A stretch of DNA of 23,988 nt from DASRVA01 sp035687745. Lineage in GTDB: Bacteria > Gemmatimonadota > Gemmatimonadetes > JACCXV01 > JAHWKZ01. Where the stretch lies: the NCBI GenBank assembly GCA_035687745.1, contig DASRVA010000198.1:1-23988 (forward strand), read 5' to 3'. The position numbers were made by a program, and so were the translations under genes. Shown in pieces: positions 13,535 to 20,954 of the stretch (positions are counted from its first letter, which is position 1; each line of letters starts with the position of its first letter). The notes below the pieces were generated by a model, which had not been told where the DNA came from, did not search any database, and saw only the letters and a program-made list of their open reading frames with translations.

Positions 13535-14377
13535 ACGCGGGTCACGCTGTGGGGCACCCGTGGTTCGCTCGCCTCGCCGGGACCGGACACGGCCCGTTAC
13601 GGGGGGAACACGTCCTGCGTCGAGGTGGTGGGTAACCAGGGGACGGTGCTGGTCCTGGACGCCGGGACCGGGCTGCGGCGGTTGACCCCCGCGCTTCCCC
13701 AGCCGCTCACCCGCATCGACGTCCTGCTGACCCATCTTCACCTCGATCACCTCCAGGGCCTCGGCTTCTTCGGGCCTCTGTATCAGGAGGGGGTGGAGAT
13801 CCACGTCTGGGGCCCCGGCGGAGTCACCCACAAGCTGGGGAAGCGCCTCACCCGCTATCTGTCGCCGCCTCTGTTCCCGGTCCACCTGCGGAGCCTGCCG
13901 TCCAAGATTCAGCTCCACGAGACGGGCGAGGGGGAACGCGAGATCGGGGAGTTTCGGGTGCGCTCCGACTACGTCTGCCACCCGGGCCCGACCATCGGGT
14001 ACCGGATCGAGAACAGCGGCGCGGTGATGACCTATCTGCCGGACCACGAGCCCGCGCTCGGAGTTCAGGACTTCCCGGGGGATCCCGAGTGGACGTCGGG
14101 CTATGGGCTCGCCAAGGAGGCCGACCTCCTCATCCACGACGCCCAGTACACGCGGGAGCAGTACGCGAATCACATCGGGTGGGGGCACAGCTCGATGGAG
14201 GACGCGATCCGGTTCGGCAGGCTGGCGCGGGTCCGCCAGCTCGTCCTCTTCCACCACGATCCGCAGCACACCGACGACGACCTGGACCGGATCGGGGCGG
14301 AGGTGGTCGATGCGCTCGAAGGTCCCGAGATCGTCACGCTCGGCAGGGAAGGCGATTCCTACGAATTGGGGCGCTGA
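13535..14377 (+). CDS. MBL-fold metallohydrolase, apparent ACG start
   Basis: A protein of about 280 residues of the metallo-beta-lactamase fold, related to the phosphodiesterase/RNase Z-like branch. The metal-binding motif 'THLHLDHLQG' supplies His67, His69, Asp71 and His72. Further ligands are expected from 'VCHPGPTIGYRI', 'MTYLPDHEP' and 'LVLFHHDPQHTDDDL'. The usual N-terminal strand 'RVTLWGTRGSLASPGPDTAR' and 'YGGNTSC' is fully encoded from 13538. No ATG, GTG or TTG precedes it in frame; the codon in the expected initiator place is ACG (13535) with GGGAGGTGA 7 bases before. A GTG at 13625 would delete a conserved strand. So either initiation is non-canonical or an ATG has been miscalled or mutated. 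It converges on the M28 gene with only 6 bases between. Confidence 0.83.
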   Translation, partial: TRVTLWGTRGSLASPGPDTARYGGNTSCVEVVGNQGTVLVLDAGTGLRRLTPALPQPLTRIDVLLTHLHLDHLQGLGFFGPLYQEGVEIHVWGPGGVTHKLGKRLTRYLSPPLFPVHLRSLPSKIQLHETGEGEREIGEFRVRSDYVCHPGPTIGYRIENSGAVMTYLPDHEPALGVQDFPGDPEWTSGYGLAKEADLLIHDAQYTREQYANHIGWGHSSMEDAIRFGRLARVRQLVLFHHDPQHTDDDLDRIGAEVVDALEGPEIVTLGREGDSYELGR

Positions 14378-14383
14378 GGGGAA

Positions 14384-16051
14384 CTACTCCGGATCGATGG
14401 TGGCTACGAAGTCCTTGCAGGCGGCGCGGATCCCGGCGAACTCGTCGCCCGGTCTCCAGGCCGGCGGGGTTTCGGCGTCGGCGACCGCGCGGCCGACCTC
14501 GAACAGGAGCCGCGCGTCCTCCACCTGACCGCTCAGGTCCCATTCCGCCGTCACCTCGTCCGCAGGCTGGTGGTACAGGGTTTCGACCCATTCCTCCTCC
14601 CGCGCCACACCCCACCCTTCGGGGCGTCCCCGGATGTCGACCCCCGTGTGGAGGTAGAGGGCGGGCACGCCGATCTTGGCGAGGTTGAACTGGTCCGAGC
14701 GGTAGAAGTACCCCCGGTCGGGGAACTCCTCGGGCAGGACCCTCCGACCCTGCTCCGTGGCGAAACGGTCGAGCAGGTCGTCGAGGTCCGACTTGCCGCG
14801 GCCGATCTGCCGGACGTCCTCCGAGCGGCCGAGGATGCTGCCCCCGTCGAGGTTCAGGTTCGCGACCAGCCGGCAGGCGGGGACAGGGGGATGCAGGGCC
14901 AGATGTTCCGAGCCGAGAAGCCCCTGCTCCTCGGCCCCGACGGCGGCGAAGATGACGGTCCGCAAGGGCGGTTCGGGCAGCTCCGCGAAGGCGCGGGCGA
15001 TCGCCAGCATCGTCGACGTCCCGAGCGCGTTGTCACGGGCCCCGTTGTAGATCGAATCTCCCTCCACCGGCTGACCGATTCCCAGGTGATCGTAGTGCGC
15101 CGTGTAGAGGACGGCCGTGTCGCGGAGCTCCATATCGGATCCCGGCAGCCGGCCGATCACGTTGGCCGTCTCGGTCGTGTCGAGCTCGGTCGTGAACGCG
15201 AGGTCCAGGGTCACACCGAGGGGGACCGGCCGGAAGTCGGGACTCTGCGCCGCCGCCTCGAGGGCGTCCAGGTCCTGGCCGGCCAGCTCCGCCAGCCGGG
15301 TCGCGGCACCGTGGCTCAGCCAGCCGCGGACGCCGATCCGGGGCTCCTCCGGCGGCGCCGGCAGCTCGAACTCGGTCCCCCCGAAGCTCGACTGCACCAC
15401 TTGCCAGGGATAACCGGCCGAAGGCGTCGTGTGCACGATGAGCGCCCCGGCCGCCCCCTTCTCTGCGGCGATCTCGTACTTGTAGGTCCAGCGGCCGTAG
15501 TAGAGACGGGTGTCGCCGGCGAAGCGGTCGCCGGCCGGGTCGTTGTTCAGGAAGAGCAGGATCTTGCCGCTGACGTCGGCACCCTTGTAGTCGTCCCACT
15601 CCTCCTCGGGAGCGACGATCCCGTAGCCCACGAAGACGATCTCGGCATCCTCGACGGCGGTGCTGGGAGCCTGCCGACCGGCCGCGGCCACCCAGTCGGT
15701 CCCGTACGCCAGGTCGAGAGTGTCCTCCCGGCCGGTCAGGCGGAGAGATTCGGGCATCGAGGACGTGATGCGGACGAGCTCGAACGGCTGGAGCCACGAT
15801 CCGTCGGGGCTCCCAGGCTCGATACCGGCCGATTCCATCTCCCGGATCAGGTAGCGTTGGGCGATCTTCTCGCCGGGAGAGCCGGGGCCGCGCCCGTGGA
15901 GCGAGTCGTCGGAGAGGACGAGCGTGTGCTCGAGGAGCGAGGCCTCGGTGATAACGGCCGCGACCGTGTCTCCCGGAGCGACGGTCTGCGCCGCCGCGGG
16001 AACGGCCTGAAGGAGGAATAGAATGGCGAGGGAGGAGATCTCGATCCGCAC
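14384..16051 (-). CDS. Secreted M28-family zinc aminopeptidase with PA domain insertion
   Basis: A 555-residue exopeptidase or amidohydrolase. The signal peptide (residues 1-22) contains 'SSLAILFLLQAVPAAAQ'. A PA-like domain spans about 130-260 ('AEIVFVGYGIVAPEEEWDDY', 'GKILLFLNNDPAGDRF'). The M28 catalytic core has all zinc and catalytic residues: His319 in 'TAHYDHLG', Asp340 in 'GARDNALG', Glu374/375 in 'GAEEQGLLGS', Asp402 in 'NLDGG' and His494 in 'LYHQPADEV'. It should release N-terminal residues from peptides outside the cytoplasm for nutrition. The GTG at 16051 gives a clean signal peptide; longer frames run antisense into the YhbY gene. It diverges from yhbY across 45 bases. Confidence 0.9.
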   Translation of the reverse strand: MRIEISSLAILFLLQAVPAAAQTVAPGDTVAAVITEASLLEHTLVLSDDSLHGRGPGSPGEKIAQRYLIREMESAGIEPGSPDGSWLQPFELVRITSSMPESLRLTGREDTLDLAYGTDWVAAAGRQAPSTAVEDAEIVFVGYGIVAPEEEWDDYKGADVSGKILLFLNNDPAGDRFAGDTRLYYGRWTYKYEIAAEKGAAGALIVHTTPSAGYPWQVVQSSFGGTEFELPAPPEEPRIGVRGWLSHGAATRLAELAGQDLDALEAAAQSPDFRPVPLGVTLDLAFTTELDTTETANVIGRLPGSDMELRDTAVLYTAHYDHLGIGQPVEGDSIYNGARDNALGTSTMLAIARAFAELPEPPLRTVIFAAVGAEEQGLLGSEHLALHPPVPACRLVANLNLDGGSILGRSEDVRQIGRGKSDLDDLLDRFATEQGRRVLPEEFPDRGYFYRSDQFNLAKIGVPALYLHTGVDIRGRPEGWGVAREEEWVETLYHQPADEVTAEWDLSGQVEDARLLFEVGRAVADAETPPAWRPGDEFAGIRAACKDFVATIDPE

Positions 16052-16096
16052 GACCCGGATGGTATCCCGAACCCGGGTCGTTCGCCAGCACCGGGC

Positions 16097-16426
16097 ATGT
16101 CGGAGCTGACCAGCGCCGACCGCGCCCGGCTCAGGTCGGCGGCGCACGGCCTCGAGCCGGTGGTCCTGGTCGGCCGGGACGGGCTGACGCCGACGGTCGT
16201 CAGAGCCGTCCATGAGGCTCTGACGGCGCGCGAGCTGATCAAGATCAGGCTGGCGGGGGACCGGGAACAGCGGGCGAGACTGGCGGCCGAAGTCGCCGAG
16301 CGGGGGGAAGCCTCGCTCGTCGGGACGATCGGCCGGATCGCGATCCTTTACCGGGAGCACGCCGACCCCGCGAAGCGGCGGTACGCCGTCCCGTCTCCAC
16401 CACGGGGGGAAGCCGACGGGCGGTGA
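16097..16426 (+). CDS. yhbY: YhbY-family CRM-domain RNA-binding protein
   Basis: A 109-residue protein with a CRM (YhbY) domain over residues 5-95: 'LRSAAHGLEPVVLVGRDGLT', 'VVRAVHEALTARELIKIRLA', and 'GTIGRIAILYREHADPAKRR'. The GxxG-like loop is 'GRDGLT'. YhbY proteins associate with the large ribosomal subunit precursor and assist ribosome assembly in the cytoplasm. The C-terminal 15 residues are a variable tail. It is followed in the same direction by the membrane sensor-like gene 56 bases on, but the two roles are probably unrelated. Confidence 0.9.
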   Translation: MSELTSADRARLRSAAHGLEPVVLVGRDGLTPTVVRAVHEALTARELIKIRLAGDREQRARLAAEVAERGEASLVGTIGRIAILYREHADPAKRRYAVPSPPRGEADGR

Positions 16427-16482
16427 AACCGGGCCCGCGGGCGGCCCGTAGGAGCGGCCAGTCGTTTCGAAGGAGGGAGACC

Positions 16483-17196
16483 ATGAAGACCAGCCCCTAT
16501 GCCGTCCTCGGGAGCCATCCGTTGCGCGGGGTCTTTGGCGTCTTGGCGTGGCGCCAGTCGTATCTCAACATCGTGTACCTGATCCTCGGATTCCCGCTCG
16601 GCCTCGCCTATTTCGTCTTCTACGTGACCGGCGGGGCGCTCGGGATCGGGCTTCTCATCCTCACCGTGGGAGCGGCGATCCTGCTCCTGCTGATTCTCGC
16701 CGCCCAGTGGCTGGGGGTGTTCGAGCGGCTGCTCGCCGTGCATCTGCTCGGTGTGCCCATCGCCCCCGGCCACACTGCGTGGAACGAGGGCGAGAGCCTG
16801 GGACGCTACCTGAAGGCCGTCCTCCGGGACCGCACCACGTGGACCGGCCTCGTCTATCTCCTGATGAAGTTCCCGCTCGGGCTGGCGAGCTGGATCGTGA
16901 CGATCATGGCCCTGTCGGTCACGCTCGGCATGATCGCCGCGCCGCTGGTGGATGCGGTTGGCGGGGAGATCATGCTCTGGCGCTGGGCGCCGGCGACGAC
17001 GGAGGAGCTGCTCCTCGTCTCCTTGATCGGCCTGGCGATGGTCGTTCCCGTGATCCACCTGCTGAACGGCCTGGCGTGGCTCTGGGGTCGTTTCACGCGG
17101 GTCATGCTGGGTGGGCGGCCCCCCGCCGGGCCCGCCCCCGCCGAGGCTCCCGTGGTTCCGGCCAACGGCCAGCCGACCCTGCTGCCGGCCTTCTAG
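16483..17196 (+). CDS. Membrane protein with 'putative sensor' (PF13796-like) domain
   Basis: A 237-residue integral membrane protein. After a short cytoplasmic N-terminus comes 'QSYLNIVYLILGFPLGLAYF', a signature opening of the Sensor domain found at the N-terminus of some actinobacterial histidine kinases. Transmembrane segments lie at about 25-50, 52-75, 125-150 and 178-205. The domain repeats its motif: 'YLILGFPLGLAYF' near 30 and 'YLLMKFPLGLASWI' near 125. No kinase or other output follows; the last 30 residues are Pro/Ala-rich. The start at 16483 follows AAGGAGGGA. Stand-alone versions are known in several phyla without an assigned function, so 'sensor' is a family label, not a demonstrated role. 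Confidence 0.75.
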   Translation: MKTSPYAVLGSHPLRGVFGVLAWRQSYLNIVYLILGFPLGLAYFVFYVTGGALGIGLLILTVGAAILLLLILAAQWLGVFERLLAVHLLGVPIAPGHTAWNEGESLGRYLKAVLRDRTTWTGLVYLLMKFPLGLASWIVTIMALSVTLGMIAAPLVDAVGGEIMLWRWAPATTEELLLVSLIGLAMVVPVIHLLNGLAWLWGRFTRVMLGGRPPAGPAPAEAPVVPANGQPTLLPAF

Positions 17197-17218
17197 GACA
17201 GCTCCGCTCCCCTCCGAA

Positions 17219-17247
17219 CCCCGTACGGGGGCCGGGAAACCGGCCCC
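17219..17247 (+). terminator. Strong GNRA-tetraloop hairpin after the sensor gene
   Basis: GGGGCCGG (17228-17235) pairs perfectly with CCGGCCCC (17240-17247) around a GAAA tetraloop. A 12-base palindrome, CCCCGTACGGGG (17219-17230), overlaps its left arm, so two alternative folds compete. It stands 23-51 bases after the sensor gene stop and ends before the next promoter. No T-tract follows, so rho-independent termination is not assured. Confidence 0.5.
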
Positions 17248-17274
17248 GTGGCTGCATCCGCACACAAGGCATGA

Positions 17275-17307
17275 TTTGTTGACAAACAGGCTATATATTG
17301 TTACCCT
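17275..17307 (+). promoter_or_regulatory. Candidate promoter/operator of the nucleotidyltransferase-Xre pair
   Basis: A consensus -35 box TTGACA (17279-17284) lies inside the near-palindrome TTTGT-TG-ACAAA (17275-17286). With a 17-base spacer the -10 would be the weak TACCCT (17302-17307), putting the start at about the GTG at 17315. An AT-rich TATATATT (17292-17299) is too close for this -35. The region is strikingly AT-rich against its surroundings. The palindrome on the -35 would suit autoregulation by the Xre protein, which is an inference. Confidence 0.4.
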
Positions 17308-17314
17308 CCCGTCC

Positions 17315-17899
17315 GTGAGCCTTGCTGCTCTTCACAAGATGGACCCGGGACCGGAGCGGACCGCGGCTCTCGTGGCGTGGTTTCAGGGGCTCTTCGAAGA
17401 TCGATCGGAGGCGCCGGTGCTCGTCGGGGGAGGGGCCGTCGAGCTATACACGGGCGGAGCCTATGTGACAGGCGACCTCGATTTCGTAGGCTCCACGACC
17501 GATGCGGTAGCGGAGAGGCTGCACGAAGAGGGTTTCAAGCGCAAAGGTCGACATTGGGTCCACGAGGAAGGGGGAATCTTCATCGAGCTACCGGCTCGCA
17601 GCTTCGATCGAGTCGTGCGAGTGGACTCGTTCCGCATCGGTGACTGGACGATCCGGATCCTATCACCCGAAGACATTCTGGTGGATCGGCTGGCGGCCTG
17701 GACGTTCTGGCGATCCTCGGTCAACGGCGTGAACGCGTATCTGATCTGGCGCGATCGGGGAAAGGAGATGGATCTCGATTGGCTGGCTCGACTGGCGAAG
17801 CTGGAAGGCGTCGAGGACGCGCTCGCTCGACTCAGGGATTTCGCCGGGCGGGATCGGAATCGGGAGGAGGTGGAAGCATGGGCGCACGTGAAAAGGTGA
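17315..17899 (+). CDS. Nucleotidyltransferase-fold protein, probable toxin-like partner of an Xre protein
   Basis: About 194 residues from GTG 17315 (186 from ATG 17339; neither has a clear Shine-Dalgarno sequence). The nucleotidyltransferase core shows 'VLVGGGAVELYTGGAYVTGD' then 'LDFVGS': the glycine-rich loop (38-40) and paired acidic residues Asp54 and Asp56, followed by an acidic strand 'GGIFIELPARS'. This matches the group of NTase proteins encoded next to helix-turn-helix partners, including AbiEii/MNT-like toxins, which transfer nucleotides to tRNA or protein. A helical C-terminus ('LARLAKLEGVEDALARLRDF') follows. It overlaps the Xre gene by 22 bases, so they are co-translated. In MNT-type systems the antitoxin is often HEPN; an Xre partner is nearer to AbiE-like pairs. 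Toxicity is inferred. Confidence 0.75.
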   Translation: MSLAALHKMDPGPERTAALVAWFQGLFEDRSEAPVLVGGGAVELYTGGAYVTGDLDFVGSTTDAVAERLHEEGFKRKGRHWVHEEGGIFIELPARSFDRVVRVDSFRIGDWTIRILSPEDILVDRLAAWTFWRSSVNGVNAYLIWRDRGKEMDLDWLARLAKLEGVEDALARLRDFAGRDRNREEVEAWAHVKR

Positions 17900-18243
17900 T
17901 CGAGGAATCCGGCAGGGTATTCAGGATGGTGCGTGAACGGCGGGATCTGTGGCGTCTATCGCCCACCATCAAGCGTGTCAGACCGCGTGACTATTTCGAG
18001 TGGGTAACCCTTCGGCGGTGGGGGAAGCTGCCCTACTGGGAGGAAAGCCCGGCCGGCTATCTGCTGCGGGAGGCCCGCGAGCGGTCGGGACTGACCCAGG
18101 CCGACCTTGCAGGGCGACTCGGAATCAGCCAGCAGGCGGTCAGCCAGGCCGAGCGTGCCGACGCCAACCCAACGGTGTCTCTCATGGGACGGTGGGCCGA
18201 GGCGTGCGGAGCCGAGCTCGAGATCCGGTTGGAGACCGTGTGA
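17878..18243 (+). CDS. Xre-family helix-turn-helix protein, probable antitoxin
   Basis: A 121-residue protein. Residues 1-55 are a helical, charged domain without clear relatives ('EKVIEESGRVFRMVRERRDL', 'KRVRPRDYFEWVTLRRWGKL') that may contact the partner. Residues about 58-114 are an Xre/Cro helix-turn-helix: 'AGYLLREARERSGLTQADLA', 'GRLGISQQAVSQAERADANP'. The ATG at 17878 has GGAGGTGG just upstream, inside the 3' end of the nucleotidyltransferase gene. Toxin first, regulator second, with overlap is a common toxin-antitoxin layout, and the AT-rich palindrome upstream is a candidate operator. Its 3' part is antisense to the last 187 bases of the phosphodiesterase frame. Confidence 0.85.
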   Translation: MGAREKVIEESGRVFRMVRERRDLWRLSPTIKRVRPRDYFEWVTLRRWGKLPYWEESPAGYLLREARERSGLTQADLAGRLGISQQAVSQAERADANPTVSLMGRWAEACGAELEIRLETV

Positions 18244-19595
18244 GGATCTTGTTCCCGGAGTATTGAGGATCTCTCCTCGAGCCCCAGCCATGGAAGTGCG
18301 TCCTCGGCGGCGATCCACGCCGGCGTGCGATCGACGTTCGACGCCAGGAAGCCGACCGAGGACGAAGCGCGCGCGGAGCCGTGGGTTCCCCGGATCTCGA
18401 CCAGGCGGTCGAAGAGCGGGCTTCCGTAGTGCCAGCCGTCCTCGAGGCTGACCAGGACGTCGGCTGGGTTCAGCGTGGCTCCGTCGAACGCCCGTCGAAC
18501 CCGCTCGCGCAGCATCGGATAGGCGTCGGCCGGGCGGTCCAGGGGGTCCGGAGACCCCGCGGCGTCGACGGCACGGACCGCGAAGTCGCTCACGCCGGGC
18601 CGCGGCGTCGCCAGCCAGACGGCGAAGTCGGCGCCGTCCTGGGCGACCACGGCCCGCGCGACCGCTTCTTCCTGCCCCGACGACGTGTAGAGCTGGATCG
18701 AGCCGACCAGACCGTAGGCGGGCGCCACGACGTCGCGGGGCTCCTTCCCGGTCGCGGCCACGCGGAAGCCGGCCCGGCCGAGGGCCGCTTCGAGGTCGAA
18801 GAGCCGGCTCGGCGTGTCGCTCGTTCCATGGTCGCTCAGGAGGACCACCCGGTCGCGTCCGCCCCCGGCCGCCAGGAACCGCTCCAGGATCTCGTCGACC
18901 CTCAGGAGGTGTTCCCTGAGCGCTTCGCGCCCGCCCACGTGACCGATCGCGTCGGTCGATCCCAGGTACAGGAGGAGCTCGCTGTCCTTCTCGCCGACCG
19001 GATCCGGCATGCCCCGGGCATGGCCCATCAGGATCTCCTCGATCCGCACGAGCTCCGCCTCGCGCACGCGGTCGGGCAGGTAGAACACGAAAGCTCCCCA
19101 CAGACGCGGCTCCTCCCAGTCGAACGCCTCGTGGAAGGGAGCGATCTCCTTGTACTCGCCAGTCAGCCGGTCCCAGGCCCCGCCGACGAAGGCATCCCGC
19201 TCGGTATCGAAGTAGAGGTCCTCGTAGCCCCGGGGCGGCGGTGTCCGGAGGATGGCCGAGAAGCCGAGGTTGGTGAGGGACGGGAAGGGGGCGACGAGGC
19301 GGCTGGCGGGGAAGAAGGCGCGGAATCGTCCCTCCCGCTGAAGGTCCGCGAAAAGCCCGTACGGGATCGCGTCGATGGCGAGGACGACCGTCCGTGGCGG
19401 GTCGGACCCAGGGACGGGCGCGCGGACCTCCGCCGGTCCCCCGGGATCCGCACTTCGCCAGAGATCGGTTCGACCGTCCCCGTCCTCGTCCACCTTCACG
19501 ATCCCGGAGCCGGGACTCGGTGCCGAGCGGCACCCGCTCTGGACGGGCGTGAGCGCCGCGAGCAGCAAGCACAGGGCGGGCGGCGCGCATCTCAT
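18057..19595 (-). CDS. Exported alkaline-phosphatase-superfamily phosphodiesterase/nucleotide pyrophosphatase-like protein
   Basis: A 512-residue open frame. The signal region (1-24) is 'ALCLLLAALTPVQSGC', Cys22 being a possible but imperfect lipobox. 'VDEDGDGRTDLW' (35-46) resembles a calcium-binding DxDxDG loop. The superfamily active site appears complete: Asp75 in 'VLAIDA', Thr108 in 'FPSLTNLG' as nucleophile, Asp215/His219 in 'GSTDAIGH', Asp255/His256 in 'SDHGTSD' and His405 in 'IRGTHGS'. So it should hydrolyse phosphodiester or phosphonate bonds in the periplasm or outside. Residues after about 450 are Ser/Arg-rich, lie antisense to the Xre gene and look non-native, so the original C-terminus was probably near 18245. 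Its ATG overlaps the P450 stop (ATGA), showing co-translation. Confidence 0.85.
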   Translation of the reverse strand: MRCAPPALCLLLAALTPVQSGCRSAPSPGSGIVKVDEDGDGRTDLWRSADPGGPAEVRAPVPGSDPPRTVVLAIDAIPYGLFADLQREGRFRAFFPASRLVAPFPSLTNLGFSAILRTPPPRGYEDLYFDTERDAFVGGAWDRLTGEYKEIAPFHEAFDWEEPRLWGAFVFYLPDRVREAELVRIEEILMGHARGMPDPVGEKDSELLLYLGSTDAIGHVGGREALREHLLRVDEILERFLAAGGGRDRVVLLSDHGTSDTPSRLFDLEAALGRAGFRVAATGKEPRDVVAPAYGLVGSIQLYTSSGQEEAVARAVVAQDGADFAVWLATPRPGVSDFAVRAVDAAGSPDPLDRPADAYPMLRERVRRAFDGATLNPADVLVSLEDGWHYGSPLFDRLVEIRGTHGSARASSSVGFLASNVDRTPAWIAAEDALPWLGLEERSSILREQDPHTVSNRISSSAPHASAHRPMRDTVGLASARSAWLTACWLIPSRPARSAWVSPDRSRASRSR

Positions 19596-20917
19596 CGACG
19601 TCGAACGACCGCCTCGAGACCCCCTGTCGGCCGGAGCGTGATGCTGGCCATCGGTGTAGGCCGCTCGGGGCCCCACACGAGCCGGAACCGGCGCGCGATC
19701 GTGGCCACGATCAGGACGAGCTCCATCCGCGCGAACTCGCGGCCTATGCACATCCTGGGGCCGCTTCCGAAGGGCAGGTAGCCGAGTCGGGGAAGCTCGC
19801 GCCGGAAGTCGTCCGTCCAGCGGTCGGGGTCGAAGCGGAGTGGATCGGGATAGAGCCGGGGATGCCGGTGAAGGACCCACGGGAAGACGAAGAGCGTCGT
19901 CCCGGCGGGGACGGGCCAGCCCAGGATCTCGTCATCTTCGAGCGCCTCCCGGCCGAACGAGTAGGCAGGCGGGTAGATCCGGAGGGCCTCGGTAACGACG
20001 CGTTCCGTGTACGGGAGTCGCGGGAGGTCGTGGACGGCCGGCGGGCCCCCCAGCGCGTCCACCTCGTCCTCCAGCCGTGATACGACCTCGGGGTGCTGGG
20101 ACAGGAGGTACCACGTCCACGTGAGCGCGAGCGCCGTCGTCTCGTGGCCGGCCAGGAGCATCGTGATCGTCTCGTCCCGGAGCTGCTTCTCGCTCATCGG
20201 GCGACCCTCTTCGTCCCGGACCTCCATCAGGGCCGAGAGGAGGTCGCCCCGGTCGCGGCCGTCCCGGTGCTCGTCGATGATCCGGTAGACGAGGCGGTCC
20301 ATCCGGTGGACGGCCCTCCGGTACCGCAGGTTGCCCAGTGTCGGCACCCGGTCGGGGATGAGGACGGGCCTCCGGATCCGCCGCGCGATCTCCTCGATTC
20401 CGGTGTCGAACGCCTCCGCGATCTCGGCCGCATCGCCCGCCACCTCGGCGTCGAAGAGCGTCTTGGCGACGATCCGGAAGGTGATCGACGTCATCTCGCC
20501 CCGGACATCCCGCCCCTCGCCGTCTCGCCATCCGTCCAGGCGGTCCAGCGTGAAGTCGGTCATGATCCGCCCGTACTCGGCGATCCGCTCGTGGTGGAAG
20601 GCCGGCTGGACGAGCCGCCGCTGCCGGAGCCAGTCGTCCCCTTCGTTGGTGAGGAGCCCCCGCCCGAAGATCGCCTCTACCTTTCGCCAGAAGAACGTGT
20701 GCTTGATGAAGTTCCGGTGGTTCTCGACGAGAACCCGCTCGACGGCCTCCGGGGCGCTGAGGAGATACGCCGTCCGGTTCACGATCCGGAACCGGGCCAC
20801 TTCGCCATAGTCGCGGGCCAGGCGGGTCGCGAACCCGAGCGTGTCCGCCGCGAACTCGCGCAGGTTCCCGAGGATCGGGTGGCCGGGAGGGCCGGGAGGG
20901 AGGGCGGATGGGGACAT
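19592..20917 (-). CDS. Cytochrome P450
   Basis: A 441-residue soluble P450 monooxygenase. The N-terminus 'LPPGPPGHPILGNLREF' is the proline-rich hinge without a membrane anchor. The I-helix oxygen-activating motif is 'AGHETT' (256-261), the K-helix ExxR is Glu310-Arg313 ('EALR'), and the perf-like segment is 'RFDPDRW' (361-367). The heme loop 'FGSGPRMCIGREFARMEL' carries the axial Cys390. It needs a ferredoxin/reductase pair, none of which is adjacent. Overall it resembles bacterial P450s close to fatty-acid/CYP102-like clans; the substrate is unknown. The start ATG at 20917 is the first of a minus-strand pair coupled by ATGA to the phosphodiesterase gene, and it diverges from the BlaI/M56 pair. 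Confidence 0.95.
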   Translation of the reverse strand: MSPSALPPGPPGHPILGNLREFAADTLGFATRLARDYGEVARFRIVNRTAYLLSAPEAVERVLVENHRNFIKHTFFWRKVEAIFGRGLLTNEGDDWLRQRRLVQPAFHHERIAEYGRIMTDFTLDRLDGWRDGEGRDVRGEMTSITFRIVAKTLFDAEVAGDAAEIAEAFDTGIEEIARRIRRPVLIPDRVPTLGNLRYRRAVHRMDRLVYRIIDEHRDGRDRGDLLSALMEVRDEEGRPMSEKQLRDETITMLLAGHETTALALTWTWYLLSQHPEVVSRLEDEVDALGGPPAVHDLPRLPYTERVVTEALRIYPPAYSFGREALEDDEILGWPVPAGTTLFVFPWVLHRHPRLYPDPLRFDPDRWTDDFRRELPRLGYLPFGSGPRMCIGREFARMELVLIVATIARRFRLVWGPERPTPMASITLRPTGGLEAVVRRR

Positions 20918-20954
20918 CGAACCCCTAACGATACATGATCGGAGGCGCCGGCTA

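Noticed and set aside
14570..16021. Plus-strand frame of 483 codons opposite the M28 peptidase
   Set aside because: Shadow frame; no domain, and all M28 metal ligands are read on the other strand.
18381..19781. Plus-strand frame of 466 codons opposite the phosphodiesterase
   Set aside because: Shadow frame without motifs; the phosphodiesterase active site is complete on the minus strand.
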